Assembly (NCBI GenBank): GCA_047967505.1
Contig: CM106539.1
Direction: 5' to 3' (one strand)
DNA: 64,000 nucleotides
Source: Dipteris shenzhenensis
Lineage: Eukaryota > Polypodiophyta > Polypodiopsida > Gleicheniales
Part shown: piece after piece, positions 43,895 through 54,781 of the stretch
How the letters are laid out: each line of letters begins with the position of its first letter
Numbering within the stretch: the first letter of the stretch is position 1
Notes under the pieces: generated by a model
Seen by the model: only the letters and a program-made list of their open reading frames with translations
Databases searched by the model: none
What the model was told of the DNA's origin: nothing
Made by a program: the position numbers and the translations under genes

Positions 43895-44700
43895 TCTCCA
43901 TTTTTTGGGCTACGCATGACGAAGCAAATAATTGATTTCCCAATGCATCAATCCTACCTGCCTGTCATCTCAGTCTAAATGGAAAAGTACCGTCTATTGA
44001 GGAGTTTGAAGAGGTCAAGAGACAGGAGGAATAGCCCTGACGTACATTGACAATCTTCAGCAGTGTACCTATCCTAGAATGAGGCAGCGTTGCTCAAAAG
44101 ACTTGCAATATAACCCTTCAGACGATCACAATGCTGATGTATTGAGAACCCGAAACCAAATTTTAGAGCAGCATGTCAATCACAAAAACGTCCATTACTT
44201 TTGAGCTCCCAAAAACGACTTTTTTGACGAAAATTTGGAGGAAATGGGCAAACGCTCGGAAGAAGACAGAGGATTTAGAGGGAAGATAGAAGGAAAAAAT
44301 TGGAATAAGCATGAGAGAGGGAATGTACCTGTTCTTCCACGCTATTGGAATGCTAGGACTCCAAACTTGCGAACTGCAATTCTGAGAAACAGTGAAGAAC
44401 ACAACAAAGGATGCCAGAGAAGAGAAATGGTGAAAGACTCCCGCCAAAAACATGTGCAATCGCCTATATTCCAAGAAGACATACATTTGTATTGGAAGCC
44501 AACAGCTACACCAAGAGTTGGGCGAGGGGAAGACGCCACCCAGGATGCCACTGCTTTCGTCCGTGACTCAACTTGCCACCTAGGAAATGAAACGATGCCC
44601 GTCTGCCTCGTTGTGAAAGCACATACCAACCGGCGCGCTTTTTCATTGGATGGAGCAAAAATTGGGTGAAGACGTCCGGATGGGTGTGTAACATGCCTTA

Positions 44701-45091
44701 CTAAAGTGTAACCAATGAAGATGCATTTAAGTGCCTTGTCATCAAGTTTGTGCTGCAATCGCAATGGAAGTGCATAAACAAGGCATCCAACCGTGTGTGA
44801 AATGACTGGTTTACGACCTGTCCAAACTTCATAGGGTGTAATAGTCTTCAAAGCCTTGGTGGTTGATGTGTTCAGAGCATAGTTTGCACACATAATGGTA
44901 TCCATTTACCAACATCAATCTTTAGGGAGGAGAACCAATGCATTTTCCAAGTAAGCCTCCCTCACAAACATGTTTGGATAATGCATGCGTCCTGGGGGAT
45001 CAACAACCGTATTTTGTGATGGCTCCCATAGTTTACATGTCCAAAATGTTCATGCGATAAATGAGTGTCTACAATCCTCCATTGCACGTGC
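44701..45091 (-). pseudogene. copia-1 integrase remnant upstream of the PIF insertion
   Basis: In the minus frame beginning at 44905, TPYEVWTGRKPVISHTVGCL, KLDDKALKCIFIGY and TLV are the end of a copia integrase, stopping at the TTA duplication (44698-44700). Further upstream at about 44985-45090 a degraded pre-integrase region (H-V-N-Y-G-S-H-type) can be read. The catalytic core between them is mostly missing. Confidence 0.75.
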
Positions 45092-45098
45092 TTATGTG

Positions 45099-45100
<2 letters not shown>

Positions 45101-45134
<34 letters not shown>
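45101..45134 (+). repeat. (CT)n microsatellite in copia-1
   Basis: About 34 bp of CT repeat inside copia-1. It inserts an Arg-Glu repeat in the minus-strand frame and is not typical of copia. Confidence 0.95.
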
Positions 45135-45139
<5 letters not shown>

Positions 45140-45700
45140 CATCATGTTGCCATTTCTGAAACCATAAACAGCGCAATGGTAACCATTAAAGGTAACTCTA
45201 TATCCGGATGTAGCAATGGATGAAATGAATATGCGATTCTTTTTAATTCCTAGAACATATAAAACATCCTGAAGAGGGATTGGATCACTGGATGCTGAAA
45301 TAAACTCGACTTGGCCAATTCCTCTCACGGCATAAGAAGCATTATTGCAACAAACCACAGTGCCCCCCTTAGGTGCATCATTTAAAGAAGGAAACAAGTT
45401 CTTACATGAAGTTATGTGCTCAAAAGTACCATTATTAAAGGACCAAGCACTAAATGCATCAGTAACATCCATGCATGAATCATGAATGAAAGGATACAAA
45501 AGATTGATCATGATGAGCAATATTTGCTGATTATCCTTCTCCCGCAAAGATGAAACATCAGTGACTGCAAGGCTAGGCTGCTGCTTCTTTTGTGATTCAA
45601 TGTGCTTCTTGCATTCAGAAATATCATGACCTGGTTTTTTGCAATAGTTGCATCTTTTCTTTTCTTTATCTGCATTTCTATTGGTGAGAAGTGTTACCAC
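45135..45700 (-). pseudogene. copia-1 zinc knuckle and protease region
   Basis: The frame starts near the nucleocapsid zinc knuckle CNYCKKPGHDISECKK (C-x2-C-x4-H-x4-C, intact). The retropepsin region follows, where WSFNNGTFEHIT stands for the usual W-x-x-D-S-G-A-S-x-H-I-T; the catalytic D-S-G is N-N-G, so the enzyme is dead. PLQDVLYVLGIKKN is the expected following motif. Confidence 0.8.
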
Positions 45701-45745
45701 AATTATGCTTGGGTTCCCATATTACCTTATTGTCTTTCCACTACC

Positions 45746-46542
45746 CTAATGATGGTTAGCAAATGCTTGATCAAGAGTGATAGAGTCATTCCGATTTGCA
45801 CAGCTTTGCTCTTCTGCAACAACAAAGACAAGATGATCAAAGGTATAGCACAACTTCATCAATATTGGCGAACTACTCTTGACTTTGATTAAATAGACAT
45901 CCATGCTTTCTCCCTCATCCATTTTCAAGGCATCCAACTACTTTTATCACGTATGAAACTCTTGCTTCATTGCAGGTCTGATACAAAGAGGTGAATTTAT
46001 CCCAAGCATCCTTTGCTAATTTGCAAGACCTTTTATGAGGAATTATCACGCTTTTAACTGACAATGCCACTAGAGCATGAGCTTGTGCATTGCTAGCATC
46101 TCATCTGGATTGTTCCTAAGTTGGAGGCACAAGAGCAGTAGTTCTGGAAGATGAAGAATCAATAGCATTGCCACCACCTGGAGTGACAGGTGTAGTGGCA
46201 GGTACCTGTGATAGAGGTCTAATCTCAAACCTGCAATTATATAGTTTTTGGCTACCAACACACGATGCATCATGTAGGACCACATGGGATAGTTGGTGCC
46301 ATCTAACTTGTCTTTAGGGGCAATTATACGAAGCAAATCATTGTTTGCCATTGCCACTGAGGCAAAATGCACAAATCCCAAAGAAATCTGTCTACACTAA
46401 GTTGAAAATCGATTGCTTGCACAGCAACGGAGTGCCAATGTGTGCTTCTTGCACAATGCTGCAACTGAACAAGAGGGCCTAATGCAAAAAAGAATGGAGC
46501 AGAAGTCCCAAATTCTGACTGTACAATCAATGAAAAAGTCAA
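45746..46542 (-). pseudogene. copia-1 gag
   Basis: The start near 46350 reads FASVAMANNDLLRIIAPKDK then LDGTNYPMWSYMMHRVL, the conserved L-x-G-x-N-Y-x-x-W start of copia gag. The frame 45746-45937 has MDEGESMDVYLIKVKSSSPI and DHLVFVVAEEQ, later gag text. The sequence between is degraded, with a frame break near 46070. Confidence 0.75.
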
Positions 46543-47239
46543 TAGAGTTGACTGAGGTCAGCTTTTGACTGCTGGAGATGTCTGTTCAGGAAATGCAAGC
46601 TCCATTTTGCGAGGTGAGGAAGAAAAGGGCATGAAGGTGGAGGAGCAACAAAACACCAAGCTGCTGTATTGAGGTGAGGTGCACTTAGTTGACTGCTTCA
46701 AAACAGCTTCAAGTGAGTTGACTTTTCAGGTGGCTATTGAACAGTGGCTGCCATGCAGCCAGCTCAGAAACCATAGCCTCAAAATGTGTACAAACCACCT
46801 TAAACACAGCTTCAAGAGAGGTGCCCGCAGGCGGCTGCTCCACAGAGTGCACAGAACAGGCCCGAAATGTGACAAAGGAGCTCTTACATGCAGCAGGGTC
46901 TGCATCAAAAAACACCCCAGATGAGGCGACCTACTGTCACCTTCAAAACAGAAGCTACCAAGCAGCCAATGTTGAAACCCTAATGTTCTAGCACCTTGAA
47001 AAGTAACCGACTGCCCTGAAAACAGCAGGACTTACTCGAGACTTGCTCCAAATAGGCTGTCTAGCCATAGGGCAGCTCCTTTAATGCTGTAGAAGAGGCG
47101 CCTAGGTGTAGCTGGCTTGTAGAAGGTGGCGACTGCAACAAAACAGGCCGTCTGGAGCTGAAGCACAAGCTCCTCGCAACGAAAGTCCATTCTCAAGCTT
47201 GGAATGGTCCGCAGAGTACAGGGCAGGGTTGGATGACCT
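46543..47239. other. copia-1 leader region, no gene
   Basis: Sequence between gag and PBS with no convincing domain. Short frames on both strands look incidental. Confidence 0.45.
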
Positions 47240-47250
47240 GCTCTGATACC
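47240..47250 (-). promoter_or_regulatory. copia-1 primer-binding site
   Basis: The minus strand reads GGTATCAGAGC, complementary to the 3' end of initiator Met tRNA, immediately inside the LTR end. The usual first T is replaced, which is a small deviation. Confidence 0.8.
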
Positions 47251-47495
47251 TGTGTAGAGTAGTGTGAGCAGGGAAACAGCAGCAGAAACAAGATAGTTGT
47301 GGAGAGGCGAACTGAACGTACAGTAGATTGCAGTAATGAGATGAAGTACAGGTCATAATGACTCTAGGACTAGGGTAGGACTGACAGTCCTAAAGTCATA
47401 TTAGTCATACAGTGGCTAAGTGGACTAAAGTCCCAAATTAACTAGAGTTATGTAGAACTAAGCCTACATGCCCATACCAGGGAACCAATTCCAAC
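47251..47495 (-). repeat. copia-1 5' LTR
   Basis: About 245 bp matching 36754-36977, next to the PBS. The outer end is near the CGTTGGAATTGG/TGTTGGAATTGG-like start at about 47490-47495. No clear target duplication remains. Confidence 0.82.
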
Positions 47496-49456
47496 GTGAT
47501 CTTGTGCTGATTCTGTGTAAGATATTACTTGTGTGTCTTATTCGCTTCCTGGGAGTACATTGAAATTTCTGTTTAACTAGTAGACATGCAGTTCTTTCTT
47601 ATACTAATTCTGCTCGATAGTGTTAATTTTTCTATGGAGTGGCTTCTTTACTCCTATTGTTCTCTTAGTGATTCTTAGTAATTCCGTCTAGTGTGTTTCC
47701 TCTTGGTGGAATGAGATCATAAGGACTGCGTTTCATTGGATCTCCTTTGCTAGCCTTTGATCAGAAAACTGAGAAAATCTCTGCTGTTAAAATGTATCAA
47801 TATGGTAAAGTTGAGATAATGATGTATCAAGCTTTCTTATGGTCACATTCACTTTGACTTTGTTCAAGCCTTGTTTGCATAACTGGAAAGCCTGAAATGA
47901 GGTTCTGAGTTTGTTGTGTTATGGCAAGGGGGGAGTTCTTGTTACAGAGTCTGTTAAAAGGGTGAATTCTTTAAATGTGTTTTGTCATCAGGACCATGAT
48001 GCAGATGGCGTTTTTTAATGTATCTGTCGTGAGGACCATGATGCTGATGACTTTTTTTTTTCTCCTTTGTGTAATGGAGTGATTTTGCATGCGTGGGTGT
48101 TTTCAAGTGGACAACTGAAGGGGCATTTTTAGAGACCGATTTTAGAAAGTTGGTACTAATAAAGAGTGCATCTGCAGGGAAAGCTATGCATTGAATTTGC
48201 AATAGTTTGTTTGAATAAGTTTGTTGATATGTGGTTGGCAAATTTTACTTCACCAACACTCGATCATAATCATTGCCTGTTTGACCTTATTTTATTCATA
48301 TTAGTCGTTGTCATGTGTACCATGCTTGGGAGATTCAAAACTTGCTGAATTTTCCCCTAGGAAAAGTCTTCTCTTGAATGCAGTTTTTTGAGAAATGGTT
48401 ATTTAAACCTGAATTGCAATGGGATGGCACTGCAGTTGTCCAGACAATTTTTACAAGCGAGCGTATATGCTTTCTCTCTGCTCTTTCTACAAATACAGTT
48501 ATGGTGCTTACAGAAGGTATTTAGAACTCATAGCATATGCATTTCTGGGATTTGGAGTATTCAATTGTTGCTTGTTAGGTAACGGAAGTTTTTGTTGATG
48601 TTTTGAAGGAAGCATATTTGCGTACTCCATGGTTGGAACTTAAGCATGATTGCAAGTAATTTGCTCTTCATATAATGGTATTCCCCTATGTAGTTACTTC
48701 TTTGTGATACTGTCCTTGTAGCTTTCCTTTTATATTTTGAAATGCCAAGCAACCCGTCCATGAAGTGTTAACATTATCAATAATTGGAAAGGAAAAACAC
48801 ACACTATGGCCTACTGGCTGAAATTACCAATACTACTTTTTCTTTTACCCGATGATCAGTAGCAGGTTCTGCAGATGTAATCTAGAAGCTCAATTTTGGC
48901 AGGTGCTGCATTGGGGTCACATATAGAAGTCTTATGCTTTTCTACCATCTATCTTGGCATCCTGTATGAGCTCGATACAAAAGTAAAGGGTATGTTTCCA
49001 GGTTTGTTTAAGTGGGCACTCTTGTTTGCCTGCTTGAATACGTCAGCTTGGATTGCTCCTCTTTATTGTCAGCTTGAGCTCTGGCTCTTTGTTGGGATCT
49101 GATCTGGCTGCCCTCAATATGGATCTAGAAAATGTGATCTATATGATTTGCTGATTTTCCATTGATTAGTACTGCATAAATGATTTGAAGTTGTTTGTGC
49201 TGCTTCAGTTGCTGATGGTATACGGGTGGATCTTTCATGTTCAATTTGTGCAACCTTGGAGTGAAACATGAAGCTGCACCCCTCCTCCCTCTTTCTATTG
49301 CTGAGCTCGTGTCCATTGCATTGCAACTGGAAAAGATAAGGTATTTTATGCTGGGCACCCCTTTCTTGTGGCATCTAAGAAATCAATAAATGTCATGCTT
49401 TCACAGTGAAATCACAACAGTGAAAGGACATGTGTTTCTGTTCAAGTGGAAGGAAG
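47496..49456 (+). other. Exon-like blocks of an unrecognised host gene
   Basis: Two blocks look like plus-strand exons. The first is 48579-48655: TTGTTAG acceptor, reading VTEVFVDVLKEAYLRTPWLE then LKHDC, donor GTAATT. The second is 48903-48982: TTTTGGCAG acceptor, reading AALGSHIEVLCFSTIYLGIL then YELDTK, donor GTAAAG. Possible further blocks lie near 48180-48230 and 49211-49330. Amino-acid composition and splice signals fit coding exons, but I do not recognise the family. They may or may not belong to the BIG-like gene downstream. Confidence 0.4.
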
Positions 49457-49472
49457 GTGTGTGTGTGTGTGC

Positions 49473-49530
<58 letters not shown>
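49457..49530 (+). repeat. (GT)n and (GA)n microsatellites
   Basis: (GT)n at 49457-49490 directly followed by (GA)n at 49491-49530. In minus reading the (TC)n part is the tail of LINE-4 and (AC)n lies beyond it. Confidence 0.96.
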
Positions 49531-49533
<3 letters not shown>

Positions 49534-50760
49534 TATTAACGTCCACTGGAGACCAAAAGGTCTATGGGACAACAAGAAATCCTTTAGTACATCTGCTTTA
49601 GGGAGGGCACATGGCAGCTCCCAAGGAGTGCAAACACAACCCCCATTATTTAGAGTACCTACATAATAGTCTGAAAGAGTAAACAGCGATACATCAGTTT
49701 AAGACGGAGAGTCTTTTGGTTTTGATTTAAACTCTCTGATTAGGGCTACGCCTTCACGGTAAACTGCCCATTTCCCATCCTTTCCGGCAGCCCTGACTTT
49801 AGCTAATTCAGTTGCCTTATTCTTGAGTCGAGCTTGTGTAAGCTCCTCTGCTATCCATACTTTGGTACCCTTCAACTTGTAAGATTGTCAAAGAAGCTTG
49901 ATCAGCATACCTTTTGACTTTAGTGCATATTAGAAGCTGGCCTGGAGTCATCATTATCCTGCTCATCATCATCCACCCATTCAATGTTGGGCAAGCTTGC
50001 TTTGATCTTTGTCAATATTTCACTATATGTGTCCTCCTCTTTGTACCAATCTTTTGGGAGTCCCCCTATTCTAATCTTCAGTGCATTATCACTCTAGCTT
50101 CGTGTTCTTTAATCTCTGCTTGAATATCAGACTTACTTGCTTTGGTGTCCACTTCCACAGCCACTTTCTTCTTAGGAGTTTGTACTTCAATGTGAACAAG
50201 ATCTTTGATTGTAGAGACTAGCTGCGGGGTAGGGGGGGAATCTTTACAAGATTTTACAACCTCACCAATTACTGCTTGCTTACCAGGCCCTTCTAGAATG
50301 TGAAGTCGAGCCTTTACTTCTGCCAGTTCCAATCGTAGCTCTCTCACTGCCTGCTGTAGATAAAAAAATCTGATCTTGTTGCCCAAGGATGGGTCGTTAT
50401 GAGCCTTCTTGTTGGTAATTCCGTGCATATGGAGAGGTTGTCATGGCTGCAACTGTAGAGTACCGAGTCATGATGGAGGTTGAAGGAGTTGAGGGGGACT
50501 TGGGAGGAGAGGGTAGGCCAATCCTTAATTGGCTATCGATTGAACCCCCTAGCTTAACCTAACGCTCGGGTTGGGTTGGGGGTTTAGCCCAACTCGAGGT
50601 TAGGGTTAGTGTGTTTGCTGCTAGCCGAGGCAAAGGGTTGACAAGTGGAGTGCTGCAAACGGGCTAACGGGCTGTACAGACTAGATAAGGGCTGCTGCTG
50701 ATGGGCTGTACGGAGAGGTATGAGCTGCTGACGTGACATGACCGCTAGAGACCTAACATG
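49491..50760 (-). mobile_element. LINE-4: minus-strand LINE with ORF1 joined to the 3' tail
   Basis: The minus strand runs from an ORF1 frame (50428-50078) and its continuation (to about 49706) directly to a LINE 3' end: ATAGACC-TTTT-GGTCTCC stem-loop (49550-49563), GGACGTTAATAGAC and (TC)n. No endonuclease or RT sequence lies between, so ORF2 is missing. The 5' boundary near 50760 is a guess from the change in base composition. Confidence 0.72.
49706..50428 (-). pseudogene. LINE-4 ORF1 protein
   Basis: The frame 50078-50428 has a coiled-coil-like segment (QQAVRELRLELAEVKARLHI) and a charged linker. After a frameshift, the C-terminal end reads WIAEELTQARLKNKATELAK then VRAAGKDGKWAVYREGVALI, corresponding to the end of LINE-3 ORF1. 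Such proteins bind LINE RNA. The middle RRM-like part is largely lost. Confidence 0.68.
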
Positions 50761-52060
50761 ATCCAGGGATAGAAAGACATGCTAGATGTCAAAACTAACA
50801 TAGCTTGTCCCAAAAAGATGGAGAAGAGGTTTCCAGCATGTGCAAATAGCTTGAGGCATCCATTTGTCACTAGTGCACATTTTGCATGAGTACCTTAATT
50901 CTTCTCCGAGTCTCGAGCTAAATGAATGTTGGGACATGCATGAGAGTTCAGAATGGCCACCCTTTTTAGATCTGGCCACTTTGCACTCTGATTGCTCCAC
51001 CAATAGGTTGAATTGATCTATAAGAAGTTTGGGTGTCAAAGGGTACTTGCAATTGCTCATAGATAAGAGGTTTGGGTGTTGAAGGGAGGACTTGAAAAAT
51101 CACAAGTGAGCTGAAACTTTATCAATTTGTCTCTAAAGTTCTTCCTATAGCCTTCTTTCCTCTACTTACATCTTCACACAACCTCTTTCACACCAACATT
51201 GCATTGCTTTCTTCGTATTTGACTAGATTCCGCTCAAGGTTCATGAGAGAAGTAAATGGGCACAAAGTCAATAGCCACCTAATCGAGGATGGCTTCATTC
51301 AAGCATGAGGTTACTTGTAAATCCATCTTATGCATGGTACAGGGAGCCATAGGCTAGCTATGAACATCATCCTGCAAATTCATGATCGAGGCAAGAAATG
51401 GTGGCTACATGACATTGTTGAGATTTAAAGGTTGTGCCCAAGTAGTTTGATCTTTCGTTGTGAACATTAGCTGTTATTTGATGTTCGGTTTAGTGAGTAG
51501 AGGCTATTGCATGTTGCAAATCTCTTGCTGAAACGTTAGATCTGCATAGAGGCTTGAGAGAACCAGTTGGTTGTACAAAGACCATAGTCGGCTGATTCTC
51601 CAACAGACTATTCTATAGCATGCACAAAGAACACATGATTTGCTCATTGGTTACCCATTGCTCTTTAATGGCTTGAGAGGTGAGCCTTGGCAGTGATGGG
51701 GAAGATACAACGTAGCGAGGTGACTCAAGACCAATAGTGTATGTGAGATGTAGTAAACTTGATCCCTACCCTATCTATTCACTGCATCATAGTTGCATGC
51801 CACGGTGTAGTCACACATTGAACATGTTAGATAACACTAGGGAACTTGGTTAAATTATGAGACCTATAGACTCTTGATAGAAGTTCAAGAGTGTAGGCCA
51901 TCTTCTCCCGGTCGTATTGATGCCCTTTGGGCCTTGGTATGTGCCATGTAGCTTTAGTTATTGGCACTTAGGTCACCTAGTACTTTTAGTGTCTTATGAC
52001 ACCTAGTACTAGTGGTACCACTAGGACACTAGGTCCTAGGGATCTCTCATATAGTACTTT
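50761..52060. other. No gene recognised; degraded repeats
   Basis: A 92-residue minus-strand frame (50782-51060) has no known domain. Text at about 51935-52030 (CTTGGTATGTGCC.TGTAG and ..GGACACTAGGTC) partly recurs at about 52468-52560, flanking the copia scrap, and may be remnants of short LTRs. Confidence 0.4.
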
Positions 52061-52279
52061 GTGCTTTCATTTTCATTGTTTGCTCTTGATTCCTCTACCA
52101 TGACATATACCCGTTTGTGGCATGAGAGGTTTGGACACCTCAACTTTGGGGCTTTGGTGAAGTTGTATAAGGATGGTATGATTGTTGATCTTCCCAAAAT
52201 GCATATGCCTTCAAAGCATGTATGTGCACCTTGCTTGCTTGGTAAGATGCATCGTTCTGCATTTCCCAAGGATGGGTGA
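52061..52279 (+). pseudogene. Ty1/copia pre-integrase fragment
   Basis: A 72-residue frame containing RLWHERFGHLNFGALVKLYK and CAPCLLGKMHRSAFPK, the H-x-R-x-G-H...C-x2-C zinc-binding pre-integrase domain of copia. It is on the plus strand, so it is separate from copia-1. It stops right after the domain. Confidence 0.85.
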
Positions 52280-52685
52280 GTTGGTGTCTCCAAATTTAAA
52301 AAAAGCTTGCGTTGAGTCATAGGTTGCTATATCCCTACAGGATGAACATGTGAAACCATGACATTAGAAATTCAGGTATCCTGAGCCATGTCCAAGATAC
52401 TTCAGCCCATACCACGGAGGGGGGTTTGTAGGCCATTCTATGGGCTATCCATAGGTGTCACTCGTTCCTTGGTATGTGCCTTGTAGGCCTAGTTATAGTC
52501 AGTTAGGTTAGTTCGTACAGTTAGTACATGTACCACTTAGGACAGTTAGGACACCTAGTCTAGTTAGGGCATTTAGCCCTAGGGTTTTGTTATGTTGTCT
52601 TTCTCATGACCCTCCACTCTCAGTTTTGCAGCAATTCATTACAGCATCTCGTTTTTTGTCTTCTCACCTCCATTTTTGAGCTTCA

Positions 52686-53055
52686 TTGCTTGCCCTAGAC
52701 TACATTAGGAACTGTGCTTTGAAGGTCCTTTTGAAAGAAAGGGGTTCAAAATTCTCACCATCCTTTTGGGAAAGCATATTTCATGATGTTCTCTTCCCAA
52801 TTTTCAAGCATATCAGAGATGCAGTAATGAATATGCAAGATTCAGCTTCTGCAGATGTTTGGCTACGTGAGACATGTATACCTTCCCTACAGCTCCTTTG
52901 TAATCTGTTGGTACCTTCTACAAGTAAGTTTTGTTCTTGTTGCCTTCCTTGTTGAGCATATTGCTTGACTGTGCAACAGGACCTGACCAAGCATTGGCCT
53001 CTAATCTCTATAGGAGCTCTTACGCATCTTATGGAAGTGGGTGGTCACCACTTAC

Positions 53056-53087
<32 letters not shown>

Positions 53088-54757
53088 AGGATTGGGTCAC
53101 TACTTTGGAAAGTTTTGAGAGATGCATACTATACAACACAGCCTGTTGAGCTTTTTCATTTGACTAACTTTGCAAATTGTAGCCTTGGTTACTCTAGAGA
53201 GCTTTCTACTTTTAGTTATGAAGGCAATCAAGTATCTTCAGAGAGTACATGTGATGGGAAGATCAGAGGATAGTATCACTAATGGGGATGCTGTAAAACA
53301 GATGCAGGGGTTTGAGCTTTGGGATCTAAGGATGCAAGAAAGGTGAAGTCCTAGTGAAATGGAAGCAACTGCTTTTTAGGAAGGAAAGGTGTTGAGTAGA
53401 GGTTGTTTAAAAGTCATTCTTTTTCGCAGACTGTAATCAATGCATTCCCATTGAAGAACTTCAGTTTCAGCGGACTGGGAGAGCCCGTTGAGCCTCCTGC
53501 ACTGCCTTTCCTTGAAAAGAGTGCTGATGCTGGAGATCTTGATCCTCCAATTGGACAAGAAATAGTTATTCCGCCACATGTAAGGAGCAAATGCCTCACA
53601 CAGATTTGTTTCTCAGGGTGCGTGACAGCCTTCAAAGAAGTTACTGTTAAGTGTCTGCATCCTACTGAGAATATCCTTATAATGGATGTTCTACTCTCCA
53701 TGGTGGATTTTGCTCATACAACAGTTACAAGAACCTGCAAATAGTATTCAACAGTTTGCTAGTGACAGGTCTAACACATAATCTGATGAGACAAGAGATT
53801 GAAGCAACAAGGATCTACTTGGCAGTCCTCAATAAAACACTACCAGAACTCCGTCTTATCTCTTGGCAAAAGGCATTAGGCAATGTGCGTCATTTTTTTG
53901 CTAAGGAGGATTTTAATGATGCTGGAAGTGTGTGCAATGGGGAGGAGCAGGAGGATAGAAAGGCTGCAGAATTGTTTCATTCTGTGGGAATATTTTGAGG
54001 GAGGCAGATAGCCATGAAAGTTGTTGATGAGATTTTAGCAGCTCACCTAAGGACAATGATTTAGAAAAGAAATCTGGTCTGCATCTTGATTGGTGTGAAA
54101 GGAATACTGATTTTGAACCCTTTGCTTCTGCCCTGGAATCTGAACGCTGGCATTTCTCACCTTTTGGCTTACTTTTGCATAGATTCCTTGAGCTGCTTTG
54201 CAAAAAACCATTGGGAAGAATAGTGGTACCTGCCCCGCCATATGCAAGAAAAAGCATTGGTAGCACTCCAGGCTTCGAAGGTTATTGAAGTCGGTGTAGA
54301 AGTAGGTGACATGTGTACTAGGCAGGAGTAAGCTCGATGATTGATTGCAGCAAGTACTACTCCGTCCAAGAGTTCAGCCCACAAAGTTTTCCTTGCTATG
54401 TACATTGAAAATGCTTCCAAGATTGCATATGAGGACATGTTACTTGAAGACCCATACTTCTCTTTCATTCAAGGCCTAGCTGAAGCAGGGCTGATTTCTA
54501 GCAGGCCACTGGATGGAAATGATGACTCAAGTCTTTTTCGCCAGATTGTTGGAGATATCATAGTTAAAGAGTGTGTTAGTGCGCTGGTCGGCACTTCCTG
54601 CAAGAGGCGTTTGCACGTGTTACTCCCCAAGGACGTTTTGGAGCTCTCCATTGCTGAAATCAGGGTTTTTGAGCTGCTGCTGCATAGCCTCCTTCAACAG
54701 AGCATTTTCGGAGGTTTTCAACGCCAAGAACAAGCTTTTATTACTGCTGCTGTGTAG
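52686..54757 (+). pseudogene. BIG-type ARF-GEF C-terminal exons, degraded
   Basis: BIG proteins load GTP onto ARF GTPases at the trans-Golgi and endosomes. Exon 1 (to 52923, donor GTAAGT) reads [20 protein letters not shown] then [19 protein letters not shown] and [19 protein letters not shown], matching the F-W-x-x-V-F-x-x-V-L-F-P-I-F and W-x-x-E-T-C-x-x-A-L-Q-L motifs of plant BIG C-terminal HDS repeats. Exon 2 (52980 on) has ISIGALTHLMEVGG. Then come WKVLRDAYYTTQPVELFHLT (after a (TA)n tract), VRSKCLTQICFSGCVTAF (exon from 53430) and RQEIEATRIYLAVLNKTLPE (53756 frame). Later frames have stops. Family memory only; no alignment run. Confidence 0.65.
53055..53082 (+). repeat. (TA)n microsatellite in the BIG-like region
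   Basis: 28 bp of AT dinucleotides splitting the second BIG-like coding block from the next. Confidence 0.95.
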
Positions 54758-54776
54758 TCGGCCACTTGACAGCACT

Positions 54777-54781
54777 CTCTG
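54777..54781 (+). repeat. gypsy-3 target-site duplication, left
   Basis: CTCTG immediately before the LTR start TGTCACGGGGGCG. The same five bases follow the other LTR at 63610-63614. Confidence 0.92.

Larger units (their letters stand above)
38996..44697 (-). mobile_element. PIF/Harbinger DNA transposon inserted in copia-1
   Basis: The 5702 bp insertion is flanked by TTA on both sides (38993-38995 and 44698-44700), the three-base target duplication expected for PIF/Harbinger. The ends are imperfect terminal inverted repeats: left GGGGGGTTTCACACCCGTC then CGGACGG; right, complemented, GGCATGTTACACACCCATCC then GGACG. It encodes a DDE_4-type transposase and a Myb/SANT-like partner, both on the minus strand, the standard two-gene design. 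Frames are damaged, so it is probably immobile by itself. Confidence 0.9.
36754..47495 (-). mobile_element. copia-1: Ty1/copia retrotransposon split by a PIF/Harbinger element
   Basis: Minus-strand order is 5' LTR (about 47495-47251), PBS, gag (46542-45746), zinc knuckle and protease (45700-45092), integrase remnants (about 45090-44701), PIF insertion, integrase-RT linker (38995-38548), RT (38238-37540), RNase H end (37177-36980), 3' LTR (36977-36754). Integrase before RT is diagnostic for copia. The reading is broken throughout. Removing 38996-44697 and one TTA restores continuous integrase-end text in a single frame. Confidence 0.9.
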
